Shown here: piece after piece, positions 8,039 to 15,003 of the stretch
Layout: the number at the start of each line of letters is the position of its first letter
Numbering within the stretch: position 1 is the first letter of the stretch
Assembly (NCBI GenBank): GCA_021648585.1
Contig: JAKISM010000028.1
Coordinates: 1-19,798, forward strand
DNA length: 19,798 bases
Source: Devosiaceae bacterium
GTDB taxonomy: Bacteria; Pseudomonadota; Alphaproteobacteria; Rhizobiales; Devosiaceae
Direction of reading: 5' to 3'
Notes under the pieces: model-generated
Told to the model about the DNA's origin: nothing
Databases searched by the model: none
Seen by the model: the letters and a program-made list of their open reading frames with translations, nothing else
Made by a program: the position numbers and the translations under genes

Positions 8039-9280
8039 TTAGCACCCCGCTTCTTGACGTTGTTTAACTAAATGAGGGGGCATGGTTTCATAAACATCTT
8101 CAAAAATATTGCGTGCCGATGCGTGCGCCCCTGATGTTAGTGTGCCAATCGCTTCAGAGGCTTTTTGCGCTTGCTTTACCTGATCTAAAACCTGCGCGCT
8201 TTTTTGTTCATGGCGCTCTTCTGACCAAGCATCAAGCGCTATTAAATGATTTTTAAGCCGCTCGATAGGATCGCCCAATGGCCAAATAGCCCCCTCACCT
8301 GCTGGTCGATAGGCAGAAGGATCATCGCTCGAGCTATGCGCACCAGCACGATAGGTTACATGCTCAATTAAACAGGGGCCAAAACCACGACGGGCACGTT
8401 CTGCTGCCCAACTTGCTACTGCGTAAACTGCTAGATAATCATTACCATCAACCAATAATGAGGGAATACCAAACCCGTGCCCACGGGCGGCAAAAGTTGG
8501 CGCATTCCCGCTTGCAAAACCCTGAAATGTTGAAATTGCCCATTGATTATTTACTACATTAAGAATGACTGGCGCTTGATAGGTCGAAGCAAAAACCAGT
8601 GCTGCATGAAAATCGCTTTCAGAAGTCGAGCCATCGCCAATCCAAGCAGAGGCAATTTTATTATCACCAGAAATGGCAGATGCCATCGCCCAACCAACGG
8701 CTTGCGAATATTGCGTGCCAAGATTTCCCGAAATAGAGAAAAACCCATATTCTTTGGCAGAATAAAATACTGGTAACTGACGACCCTTTAGCGGATCTTC
8801 TTTATTGGAATATATTTGGTTTATCATCATTTCTAGCGGATAATCATTGGCAATTAATAGACCAGCTTGTCGATATGTAGGAAAATTCATATCCCCTTTT
8901 TGCAAAGCCATTTGAGAGGCACACGCCACTGCTTCCTCGCCCAAAGATTGCAAATAAAAACTGGTTTTTCCCTGCCTCTGAGCGCTCATCATTCTATTAT
9001 CAAGAGCACGCAAAATCATCATGTGCTCTAGACCTTGTTTTAATCTATCAACATCAAGATATTGCGCCCAAGGACCAACCGCCTCACCTCTCTTATTAAG
9101 AACACGAATGATTGAAAAAGCCATATCACGCATATCTTGCGGCTCTGCATCAATTTCTGGCATACGGGTTTGCCCAGCTTTGGGGATTTCAAAATCTGAA
9201 AAATCAGGCTCATCTCCCGGACGACAACCCGGTTCGGGCACATGTAAAGATAGGGGTTTAATAGGCTCGCTCAAAATCAT
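8039..9280 (-). CDS. bkdA1: Branched-chain 2-oxoacid dehydrogenase E1 alpha
   Basis: This 413-residue E1 alpha has the thiamine diphosphate motif running from GDGSTSESDF (about 215-224) to NVVNNQWAIS (241-250). The phosphorylation-loop-like segment is TYRAGAHSSSDDPSAYRP. The N-terminal extension with LHVPEPGCRPGD is typical of BkdA1 rather than pyruvate E1 alpha. The complex uses it for thiamine-dependent decarboxylation of branched 2-oxoacids in the cytoplasm. The annotated ATG at 9280 sits almost directly against a GAGGG sequence; an in-frame TTG at 9272-9274 would be better spaced, so the true start could be two codons later. It is the first gene of the bkd operon, divergent from an Lrp-type regulator. 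No lipoamide dehydrogenase (E3) gene follows. Confidence 0.95.
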   Translation of the reverse strand: MILSEPIKPLSLHVPEPGCRPGDEPDFSDFEIPKAGQTRMPEIDAEPQDMRDMAFSIIRVLNKRGEAVGPWAQYLDVDRLKQGLEHMMILRALDNRMMSAQRQGKTSFYLQSLGEEAVACASQMALQKGDMNFPTYRQAGLLIANDYPLEMMINQIYSNKEDPLKGRQLPVFYSAKEYGFFSISGNLGTQYSQAVGWAMASAISGDNKIASAWIGDGSTSESDFHAALVFASTYQAPVILNVVNNQWAISTFQGFASGNAPTFAARGHGFGIPSLLVDGNDYLAVYAVASWAAERARRGFGPCLIEHVTYRAGAHSSSDDPSAYRPAGEGAIWPLGDPIERLKNHLIALDAWSEERHEQKSAQVLDQVKQAQKASEAIGTLTSGAHASARNIFEDVYETMPPHLVKQRQEAGC

Positions 9281-9351
9281 TCCCTCACTATTAAATCAAT
9301 ATGATGCACAATAACAATATTTCATAAGAAAAACATGTTGATTTTGCTTCC

Positions 9352-9411
9352 AATATGCTGGTTTTTCAGTTAAATATGCTTTGAAATTATGAATTTGCAA
9401 AATTGAATGCT
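9352..9411. promoter_or_regulatory. Phased ATGCT repeats in the bkdA1/lrp-type intergenic region
   Basis: AATATGCT occurs at 9352-9359 and again at 9373-9380, exactly 21 bases apart. The shorter core ATGCT appears a third time at 9407-9411, 31 bases further, overlapping the start codon of the Lrp-type gene. Spacings of 21 and 31 bases place the three on the same face of DNA. Lrp/AsnC proteins bind such phased arrays cooperatively, so this may be the bkd control site. A separate palindrome, AACATGTT, lies at 9332-9339. Repeats are seen; binding is inferred. Confidence 0.4.
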
Positions 9412-9892
9412 TCAAATGAAAAATATTAAAGAAAAAATCATTGATCAAATAGACAAAAAAATTCTTAAGCACTTAGTGAAAAACGCAAAAATCTCTATGG
9501 CGGATTTAGCTGAACAAGTTGGCCTGTCAACCAGCCCATGCTGGCAACGAGTAAGACGCTTAGAAGCGGACGGATATATAGAGGGATATTCGGCAAATCT
9601 TAATCAATATAAATTGGGTGCAACCGAAATCGTGTTAGTTGAGGTTTCGCTTGAGCGGCACGATCAAAATGCGCTTACTGAATTTGGTAAAAAAATAGGC
9701 GAGCTTGATGAGGTATTAGAAGTTTTTCTAACTAGTGGTGAGCATGATTATTTACTTAAAGTTGCTGTTTCTGGTACTCGTGGATATGAAGAATTTTTGA
9801 CCAATAAATTAAGCAATATTTCTGGCATCAGGCAAACAAGATCAATATTTGTATTGCGCTGCCTAAAAGATAGTGCCGTTTATATCCCCTAA
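9407..9892 (+). CDS. bkdR: Lrp/AsnC family regulator, probable bkd activator
   Basis: This 161-residue protein has an N-terminal winged helix-turn-helix at about 13-60 (IDKKILKHLVKNAKISMADLAEQVGLS, then SPCWQRVRRLEADGYIEGY). An effector-binding RAM domain follows from about 75 (ATEIVLVEVSLERHDQNAL through to FVLRCLKDS). The VGLSTSPCWQRVRRLE motif is characteristic of Lrp itself. In pseudomonads the divergent Lrp-like gene next to bkdA1 is BkdR, which activates the operon with branched amino acids; the same position here supports that role by analogy. An alternative ATG lies at 9416. Neither start has a visible ribosome site, so the exact start is uncertain. The symbol is a context-based choice. 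Confidence 0.88.
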   Translation: MLQMKNIKEKIIDQIDKKILKHLVKNAKISMADLAEQVGLSTSPCWQRVRRLEADGYIEGYSANLNQYKLGATEIVLVEVSLERHDQNALTEFGKKIGELDEVLEVFLTSGEHDYLLKVAVSGTRGYEEFLTNKLSNISGIRQTRSIFVLRCLKDSAVYIP

Positions 9893-9905
9893 ATATCTAA
9901 GCGCC

Positions 9906-9933
9906 CTGTTTTATACTCTATATACAGCTTTTT
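9906..9933 (+). terminator. Candidate terminator after the Lrp-type gene
   Basis: An imperfect hairpin, CTGTTTTATA with TATATACAG around a CTC loop (9906-9927), is followed by CTTTTT at 9928-9933. It starts 13 bases after the stop codon of the regulator. The stem is AT-rich and weak, so the call is tentative. Confidence 0.35.
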
Positions 9934-10012
9934 GGCGGAAAATGCACATTGGCATGGCGCAAAATCCCGAGACAAAACAATAAAGCCAGCCTAACCTCTT
10001 ATTGAGTGAAAA

Positions 10013-10046
10013 TGTCTAAATTTTGCAAAAAACGCATATTTAGGCA
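10013..10046. promoter_or_regulatory. Long inverted repeat upstream of aldehyde dehydrogenase
   Basis: TGTCTAAATTTTGC (10013-10026) faces GCATATTTAGGCA (10034-10046) across 7 bases. The arms match at all but two positions if one base is skipped. It lies 63 bases before the ATG of the dehydrogenase, suitable for an operator or activator site. The FeaR-like AraC regulator downstream and the Lrp-type regulator upstream are both candidate binders. Confidence 0.4.
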
Positions 10047-10109
10047 TTGCTTACAGATAAAGCTTTTGAAAATTTCAAAGGCAAGAAATGGTTTCTGGGA
10101 GGAAAACAA

Positions 10110-11510
10110 ATGTATAGTATGACAATTAATGGAGAAGCTGTAACTACAGAAGATAGCTTTGAAATTCTAAATCCTGCAACGGGTGAAGTGGTTGGCCATG
10201 CGCCAAACGCAACAAAAGAACATTTAGATGCCGCAGTTGAGGCAGCAAGTGTTGCGTTTAAAAGCCTATCAGCAATGCCCATTGAAGAGCGCCAAGCGCT
10301 TTGTGTAGCAGTTGCAAAAGTAATAAATGACAATGCAGAAGATCTAGCCAAATTATTAACACTTGAGCAAGGTAAACCTCTAAATGGACTAGGCTCACGT
10401 TGGGAAATTGGTGCAGCTGGTGCATGGGCCGGACACACCGCAACATTATCATTGCCGATGAAAACCATTCAAGACAATAATGAAGGCACGGTAGAATTAC
10501 ACCGCAAGCCGCTTGGTGTAGTTGGTTCAATCACCCCATGGAATTTCCCAATTCTTATTTTGGCTTGGCATGTTGTGCCAGCAATTTGTACGGGAAATAC
10601 TATAATAATTAAACCATCACCCTACACGCCACTTACTACTCTAAAGCTAGTATCATTGCTTAATGAAGTACTGCCAAAAGGTGTTCTTAATTGCATTAGC
10701 GGTGATGATAAATCGGTAAATCTTGGCTCTGAAATGAGCGCACATGATGATATTCGTAAAATCGTATTTACTGGCTCAACCGAAACTGGCAAAAAAGTAA
10801 TGGTCAATTCTGCTGAAACCATGAAACGCCTAACCCTAGAAATGGGCGGCAATGATGCTGGCATCGTATTGCCTGATGTTGATGCAAAAACCATTGCTGA
10901 GGGATTGTTTTGGGGTGGCTTTGTTAATAATGGCCAGACCTGTGCGGCGATTAAAAGACTTTATGTGCATGAAGATGTATATGATGATGTTTGTACTGAA
11001 TTGGTCAATTACACCAAAAATGTAGTTGTAGGTAATGGAATGAACGAAGAATCTATTCTTGGCCCAATGCAAAATAAAATGCAGTTCGATAAAGTTTGCC
11101 GCCTTGTTGAAGACGCAAAAACCAAAGGTCGTGTTCTTTTGGGTGGAAGTCCCGGTGAAGGATTGTTCTACCCGCCAACAATTATTGCAGATCTAGATGA
11201 TAGTGATCCGCTAGTCTATGAAGAGCAATTTGGTCCTGCCCTACCAATCATTAAATATAGCGATATTGATGATGTGATAGCAAAGGCCAATGATAGCCAA
11301 TGGGGTTTAGGTGGTTCAGTGTGGGCTAGAGATATTCAAAAAGCTCGTGATATCGCACTGAGAATGGAAACAGGCACAGTTTGGGTCAATAAACATTTGG
11401 CGCTACAACCTGATGCTCCATTTGGCGGCGTGAAATGTTCTGGTCAAGGCACCGAATTTGCGCAAGAGGGCTTAGAAGAATATACGGATATTCAAGTAAT
11501 ATCGTATTAG
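10110..11510 (+). CDS. NAD(P)-dependent aldehyde dehydrogenase
   Basis: This 466-residue ALDH superfamily enzyme oxidises an aldehyde to a carboxylic acid. Key residues are present: PWNF with N145, the cofactor lysine in IIIKPS (K168), FTGSTETG at 220-227, the general base E244 in LTLEMGGND, and the catalytic cysteine C278 in NNGQTCAAIKR. It lacks the features of CoA-acylating methylmalonate semialdehyde dehydrogenase (MmsA), so it is not the missing step of the valine pathway. I chose the ATG at 10110 because GGGAGG lies 7-12 bases upstream; the open frame from a TTG at 10047 adds residues unlike the family. The adjacent FeaR-like regulator suggests an aromatic or amine-derived aldehyde, but the substrate is inferred only. 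Confidence 0.92.
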   Translation: MYSMTINGEAVTTEDSFEILNPATGEVVGHAPNATKEHLDAAVEAASVAFKSLSAMPIEERQALCVAVAKVINDNAEDLAKLLTLEQGKPLNGLGSRWEIGAAGAWAGHTATLSLPMKTIQDNNEGTVELHRKPLGVVGSITPWNFPILILAWHVVPAICTGNTIIIKPSPYTPLTTLKLVSLLNEVLPKGVLNCISGDDKSVNLGSEMSAHDDIRKIVFTGSTETGKKVMVNSAETMKRLTLEMGGNDAGIVLPDVDAKTIAEGLFWGGFVNNGQTCAAIKRLYVHEDVYDDVCTELVNYTKNVVVGNGMNEESILGPMQNKMQFDKVCRLVEDAKTKGRVLLGGSPGEGLFYPPTIIADLDDSDPLVYEEQFGPALPIIKYSDIDDVIAKANDSQWGLGGSVWARDIQKARDIALRMETGTVWVNKHLALQPDAPFGGVKCSGQGTEFAQEGLEEYTDIQVISY

Positions 11511-11546
11511 TTTCAAAACCTATTAAATTATGCAATAATATTTCTC

Positions 11547-11607
11547 AAGGGCATTTCGCAAGAAGTGCCCTTGTCGCAAGAAGTGCCCTTGTCGCAAGAA
11601 GTGTTCT
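11547..11607 (+). repeat. GCAA-loop hairpin with its 3' arm tandemly copied
   Basis: AAGGGCATTTC (11547-11557), loop GCAA (11558-11561) and GAAGTGCCCTT (11562-11572) form an 11-base stem with one G-T pair and a GNRA-type loop, 36 bases after the dehydrogenase stop. The segment CGCAAGAAGTGCCCTTGT is then repeated exactly (11557-11574, 11575-11592), and a third, diverged copy begins at 11593. The original hairpin may be the terminator of the dehydrogenase gene; the 18-base repeat duplicates only its loop and right arm and separates the stem from any T-run. The structure is read directly, the origin is inferred. Confidence 0.6.
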
Positions 11608-11617
11608 GGTTTTATAA

Positions 11618-11651
11618 TATAGCCTAATCAAATAATTTTGATTAGGCTATA
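11618..11651. terminator. Perfect 15-base inverted repeat, probable terminator
   Basis: TATAGCCTAATCAAA (11618-11632), loop TAAT and its exact reverse complement (11637-11651) make a 34-base hairpin. It follows the aldehyde dehydrogenase by about 110 bases. The T-rich 3' arm and strong stem suggest an intrinsic terminator, possibly working on both strands, though no T-run follows outside the stem. Confidence 0.5.
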
Positions 11652-11712
11652 AGGTGCGAAGAGCGCCCGGCGCTTATGCGCCGCACCTCGTGTAGGCTCT
11701 TGCGTAGCAAGA
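11652..11712. other. GC-rich nested hairpins
   Basis: In an AT-rich gap, this segment is strikingly GC-rich. AGGTGC (11652-11657) pairs with GCACCT (11683-11688). Inside it GGCGC/GCGCC (11669-11682) has a TTAT loop, and the alternative AGCGCC/GGCGCT (11662-11674) overlaps it. A further TCTTGC-GTA-GCAAGA hairpin follows at 11698-11712. It could be a small structured RNA, a remnant of a repeat element or an attenuator. I recognise no known RNA family. Confidence 0.4.
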
Positions 11713-11734
11713 AATAGACGTGAGCGAAATAACC

Positions 11735-11772
11735 ACTATATCTAAATCATTCTTAAGTGATTTAGATATAGT
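11735..11772. repeat. Second perfect 15-base inverted repeat
   Basis: ACTATATCTAAATCA (11735-11749) and its exact reverse complement (11758-11772) flank an 8-base loop, TTCTTAAG. Outer bases AATAA (11728-11732) also match on the other side after a small bulge. The remaining stretch to 11957 contains TTGAAATTTCAA (11816-11827) and a GTGGAGGGTGG-TTTTTT segment, and no gene I can support. Confidence 0.55.
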
Positions 11773-11891
11773 TATTAATAGTTGCACTAAATTATTTTTC
11801 TGATAGTGTTAAAACTTGAAATTTCAATAAGCAAAAACTAGCTGTGGAGGGTGGTTTTTTGTTTTCTATTTGCCATTCTTTTAATCGAGAG

Positions 11892-11906
11892 ACCTAAAGT
11901 TTAGGT
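11892..11906. promoter_or_regulatory. Palindrome upstream of the AraC-type regulator
   Basis: ACCTAAAGTTTAGGT is a perfect 7-base inverted repeat around one G, 51 bases before the regulator start. AACATATAAAAG follows and could hold a -10 element. It is a candidate operator; the binder is unknown. Confidence 0.4.
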
Positions 11907-11957
11907 AACATATAAAAGAGTGAGCAAATGAGCGAAATATAAAGGAGCTTTAAGAAA

Positions 11958-12911
11958 TTGGCCAACCTTGTCGAGTTTGAACGCTGGAACGATGATCTAG
12001 GGCAAGTGTGTAAACACTATAATGGTGTTGCCAGAAGGCAGCAACGCCATGTAAGTGGGCGGGTAAAAGTGCGCCAATTTGACCATCTTGAAGTTGCTGA
12101 TGTATCGGGCAATATACGCTCAATTAAACGAGATCGCAGCGGCATAAGAAAAGATGAAAGCGAACATATTTTCTTCATCACGCAAATTGCTGGAAAATTA
12201 AATGTAGATCATAATGATTATCGCACTACGCTTGGTGTAGGCGATGCCCTATTATTAGATTCTACAAAAGAAGGTGAATTAGGCTTTGAAGAAACTGGCG
12301 GGAGAATAATATCGCTACATATGCCACGACAATTATTTTTAGCGGCATGTGATGGCTCGGTACAAATTGGAGAGCGGCTTTCCTTCAAACATCCGATGGC
12401 ACGAGCCATTCAACAACAAATGCTAAGTTTTTCACTTGGTGAAGAAAACAATAAAAATGTGCGTAAAGCCAGTAGTGATCTATTGTTAAATATGATTCAG
12501 CTAGCCTTTTCTAAAAAAAATGCAATAGGTGATGCTTCACGTTGGGGCGGAAATAAACAACGTTTTGAATATGCAATTCATATTATCGATAATAATTTAA
12601 CACGTGAAGAACTTTCACTTGGCTGGCTGGCCAACAAAATGTGCATGTCATCTCGGCAATTACAACGTGTTTTCCAAGAAAACGAAACCAGCTTTGCTAA
12701 ACTTATGCGGGCAAAAAGATTTCAATTAGTGGCCGATCGCTTAAGCAATAATTGGAGCGAAAAAATACGAATATCAGAGATAGCACTAAGTGCTGGTTTT
12801 AGGGATATTTCAAACTTTAATAGAGGGTTCAAATATCATTTTGGACAATCCCCACGTGATTATATTGAGGCTTGCAAAACCAATTCTCAGAGCAATTCTT
12901 ATTTGAATTAA
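11958..12911 (+). CDS. AraC family regulator, FeaR-like
   Basis: This 317-residue protein has an N-terminal AraC-binding-like domain (about 5-180) and a C-terminal double helix-turn-helix (about 215-305: LSLGWLANKMCMSSRQLQRVFQ, then IRISEIALSAGF and NFNRGFKYHFGQSPRDYI). The opening FERWNDDLGQVCKHYNG resembles the start of E. coli FeaR, the activator of phenylacetaldehyde dehydrogenase and amine oxidase genes. The start is a TTG with AAAGGAG ten bases upstream; the FeaR-like residues begin right after it, which supports this start. A five-codon ATG frame (MSEI) ends just before, at 11928-11942. Position between an aldehyde dehydrogenase and an acyl-CoA ligase fits control of aldehyde use. The inducer is unknown. 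Confidence 0.87.
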   Translation: MANLVEFERWNDDLGQVCKHYNGVARRQQRHVSGRVKVRQFDHLEVADVSGNIRSIKRDRSGIRKDESEHIFFITQIAGKLNVDHNDYRTTLGVGDALLLDSTKEGELGFEETGGRIISLHMPRQLFLAACDGSVQIGERLSFKHPMARAIQQQMLSFSLGEENNKNVRKASSDLLLNMIQLAFSKKNAIGDASRWGGNKQRFEYAIHIIDNNLTREELSLGWLANKMCMSSRQLQRVFQENETSFAKLMRAKRFQLVADRLSNNWSEKIRISEIALSAGFRDISNFNRGFKYHFGQSPRDYIEACKTNSQSNSYLN

Positions 12912-13064
12912 AATTTATACGCTTGCTGATATCAAATTTGGCGTACATTACATGTTAATTGGCGCAAAACCCCTATTTTCTACTGTAAATAACAAAGCAT
13001 CATATGTTACATTTAATATTTAGGAGGGGCTTTTAGCTCTTAATGAACCTTGAGGGAGGGAAAG

Positions 13065-14696
13065 ATGTTTGAATTTTTGAATGTAGATAGAGCTTATAAT
13101 AGCGCTATAAAAAATTATAAATTTAGCTGCCCAGAAACGTTTAATTTTGCTTATGATGTAATTGATCATCGTGCTAAAAATAATGATAAAATAGCCGTTT
13201 TAGCAGTATCGGGTGATGGTGAGAAAATCACTAGCTTAACATATAGCGACCTATCATTACGCTCCAATAGATTTGCCAATGGCTTGCGCTCGCTTGGTCT
13301 TAAAAAAGGGGAATTTGCATGTTTAGTCTCAGGGCGTGTTCCACAATGGTATGACGCACTTTTTGGCTGCATGAAAATTGGCGTTATCTCAATGCCGGGT
13401 ACTAATCTTTTAACTGGCAAAGATATCGCCTATCGAATAAACTATACCAAAGCAACAAGCGTAATCGTAACGCCTGAACATTGCGATAATATAGATGCGG
13501 TGCGCTCTCAATGTCCAACGCTAAAACATTTCATTGTGCTTGGGGCGGCACGTGAGGGTTGGGTTTCATCGCAAGAAATGTGCGCTAGTGCCAGCGATGA
13601 AATAGACGAAAAAAACCGCACTCCTACCAAAGCTGATGAAATAATGATGGGATATTTCACTTCTGGTACAACTGGCATGCAAAAAATGGTGCCTCGTGAT
13701 TTTGCCTATGGGCTTGCCCATGCGGCAACGGCGCTTTTTTGGATGGATTTAACAGATAAAGATATTCATTGGACGCTGACCGATACAGGTTGGGCAAAAG
13801 CTGCGTGGGGCATGTTATTCCCGCAATTTTTAATGGGCGCAACCGTAGTGCTTTTTGATGGTACAGGCTTTGATGCCGAATTGCATCTCAAACTAATAGA
13901 AAAACTAGGAGTAAATGTTTTTTGTGCGCCGCCAACAATATATCGCATGTTCGCCCAAATGGATCTAACTTCGTTTGATCTAAGTTCAATTAAACGCTCA
14001 ATCGGTGCAGGTGAGCCATTAAACCCTGAAGTTATTCGCTACTGGAAAAAAGAAACTGGCACTATGATCGGTGATGGTTACGGACAAACGGAAACCATAA
14101 ATATTATTGCAAACTTCCCAGATCAACCAGTTAAACTTGGCTCTATGGGCAAGCCAGTTCCGGGTTTTGAAATAGAGATTGTAAATGAAAAGGGCGATAT
14201 TTTACCGATTGGCGAAATTGGGAATATCGCCATGAAAATTACCGATCCTTGGCCTCCAGGGCTTTTTGATGGTTATTATACTGGGGGCGAACCAGATAGA
14301 ACTTCATTTCGTAATGGCTGGTATTATACTGGCGATACAGCAACAAAAGACGAGGACGGGTATTTTTGGTTTGTTGGTCGAGCCGATGATTTAATAAATT
14401 CTTCTGGCTATCGCATCAGCCCATTTGAAGTTGAAAGCTCATTACTTGAACATCCAGCAGTGGCAGAAAGCGCAGTTATTGGTGAGCCAGACGAAAAAAG
14501 AGGGCAAATTGTCGTTGCCTATATTATTCTCACTCAAGGGAGCGAGCCAAATGATGAGCTAAAAATTGACATTCAAAATTTTTGCAAAAAACACACCGCA
14601 CCCTATAAATATCCACGCATTGTGCATTTTGTGAAGCAATTACCCAAAACAATTTCAGGAAAAATCCGCCGAGTTGAATTGCGTGGCGAGGGATGA
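13065..14696 (+). CDS. Acyl-CoA synthetase (AMP-forming), medium-chain/ACSM-like
   Basis: This 543-residue ligase of the acyl-adenylate superfamily activates a carboxylic acid with ATP and CoA. The P-loop-like YFTSGTTGMQK is at 197-207, GDGYGQTE at 336-343, YYTGD at 420-424, VGRADDLINSSGYRISPFEVE at 437-457, and the C-terminal catalytic lysine in PKTISGKIRR is K533. The arrangement and the ending resemble medium-chain and benzoate-type ligases rather than acetyl-CoA synthetase. I chose the ATG at 13065 because GAGGGAGGG lies directly upstream; a TTG at 13050 would place the ribosome site inside the gene. With the aldehyde dehydrogenase it could turn an aldehyde into an acyl-CoA that enters the nearby beta-oxidation-like enzymes. 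The acid is not identifiable. Confidence 0.92.
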   Translation: MFEFLNVDRAYNSAIKNYKFSCPETFNFAYDVIDHRAKNNDKIAVLAVSGDGEKITSLTYSDLSLRSNRFANGLRSLGLKKGEFACLVSGRVPQWYDALFGCMKIGVISMPGTNLLTGKDIAYRINYTKATSVIVTPEHCDNIDAVRSQCPTLKHFIVLGAAREGWVSSQEMCASASDEIDEKNRTPTKADEIMMGYFTSGTTGMQKMVPRDFAYGLAHAATALFWMDLTDKDIHWTLTDTGWAKAAWGMLFPQFLMGATVVLFDGTGFDAELHLKLIEKLGVNVFCAPPTIYRMFAQMDLTSFDLSSIKRSIGAGEPLNPEVIRYWKKETGTMIGDGYGQTETINIIANFPDQPVKLGSMGKPVPGFEIEIVNEKGDILPIGEIGNIAMKITDPWPPGLFDGYYTGGEPDRTSFRNGWYYTGDTATKDEDGYFWFVGRADDLINSSGYRISPFEVESSLLEHPAVAESAVIGEPDEKRGQIVVAYIILTQGSEPNDELKIDIQNFCKKHTAPYKYPRIVHFVKQLPKTISGKIRRVELRGEG

Positions 14697-14714
14697 TTTT
14701 GGAGTTTATGAAGT

Positions 14715-14736
14715 CTTTTTAGCTAAAGAGTTTTTT
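14715..14736 (+). terminator. Weak candidate terminator after the ligase gene
   Basis: CTTTTTAGCTAAAGAG (14715-14730) can fold on itself with an AGCT loop and is followed by six T residues (14731-14736). It lies 18 bases after the stop. The stem is AU-rich, so its strength is doubtful. Confidence 0.35.
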
Positions 14737-14783
14737 GTCTCTGCTTGTCTTCCCAAAGACTTAAACTAATTTCGAGACAGGGA

Positions 14784-14903
14784 TTATGTCAGGGATAAAG
14801 CCCTTCACCGAAACTGCTAAGCTCGTGCCTCGCTAAGCTTGTGTTATGTCGTCGCTTATGCTCCTCATCGAAACCGCTAAGCTCGTGCCTCGCTAAGCTT
14901 GTT
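14784..14903. repeat. 60-base imperfect tandem duplication
   Basis: Bases 14801-14842 and 14861-14902 match at most positions at an exact offset of 60. The strongest shared part is GCTAAGCTCGTGCCTCGCTAAGCTTGT (given here as positions 14816-14842 and 14876-14902). The resemblance extends weakly left to about 14784 and 14844 (TTATGTC in both). Within each unit GCTAAGCT occurs twice. No gene is supported here. Confidence 0.65.
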
Positions 14904-14940
14904 TTCAAACCCAAAGAATTCTTTCCAATGCCCTACCGCA

Positions 14941-14974
14941 TTAAAAAACCGCCCCAAAAAGGACGGCTTTTTAA
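14941..14974 (-). terminator. Hairpin terminator joined to a tRNA-like 3' end
   Basis: Read on the minus strand, GCCGTCC-TTTTT-GGGGCGG followed by TTTTTTAA is a good intrinsic terminator with two imperfect pairs; the plus strand also ends in TTTTTAA, so it may act both ways. On the minus strand it begins immediately after the CCA of the tRNA-like end at 14975-14988, as a terminator does after a tRNA gene. Confidence 0.65.
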
Positions 14975-14988
14975 TGGCGGAGAGACAG
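14975..14988 (-). other. Probable att scar: 3' end of a serine tRNA
   Basis: TGGCGGAGAGACAG on the plus strand is CTGTCTCTCCGCCA on the minus strand. That matches the end of many bacterial serine tRNAs: acceptor strand TCTCTCC, discriminator G and encoded CCA. The match stops where the T-arm should continue, so there is no complete tRNA here. A short tRNA 3' end followed by a terminator is the usual remnant left on the far side of an island inserted into a tRNA gene. The orientation predicts that the island extends to the right. The tRNA identity is from memory, not from a search. Confidence 0.5.
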
Positions 14989-15003
14989 TCTGCTTATTTG
15001 AAA

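Noticed and set aside
10110..11510. Methylmalonate semialdehyde dehydrogenase (mmsA) to complete the valine pathway
   Set aside because: The protein has the general-base glutamate E244 and other features of acid-forming aldehyde dehydrogenases, which CoA-acylating MmsA lacks.
11557..11607. CRISPR-like array
   Set aside because: The repeats are 18 bases, abut without spacers and number fewer than three; they are a simple tandem duplication.
11928..11942. Five-codon leader frame (MSEI) before the AraC-type gene
   Set aside because: Too short and without a clear ribosome site; no attenuation structure that depends on it could be shown.
5195..13012. ATGTTACAT before both the SDR gene (5195-5203) and the ligase gene (13004-13012) as a shared operator
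   Set aside because: A 9-base AT-rich palindrome can easily recur by chance in such DNA, and the two genes have no other link.
14975..14988. A complete tRNA gene
   Set aside because: No T-arm, anticodon arm or 5' acceptor strand is found next to it; only the 3' end is present.
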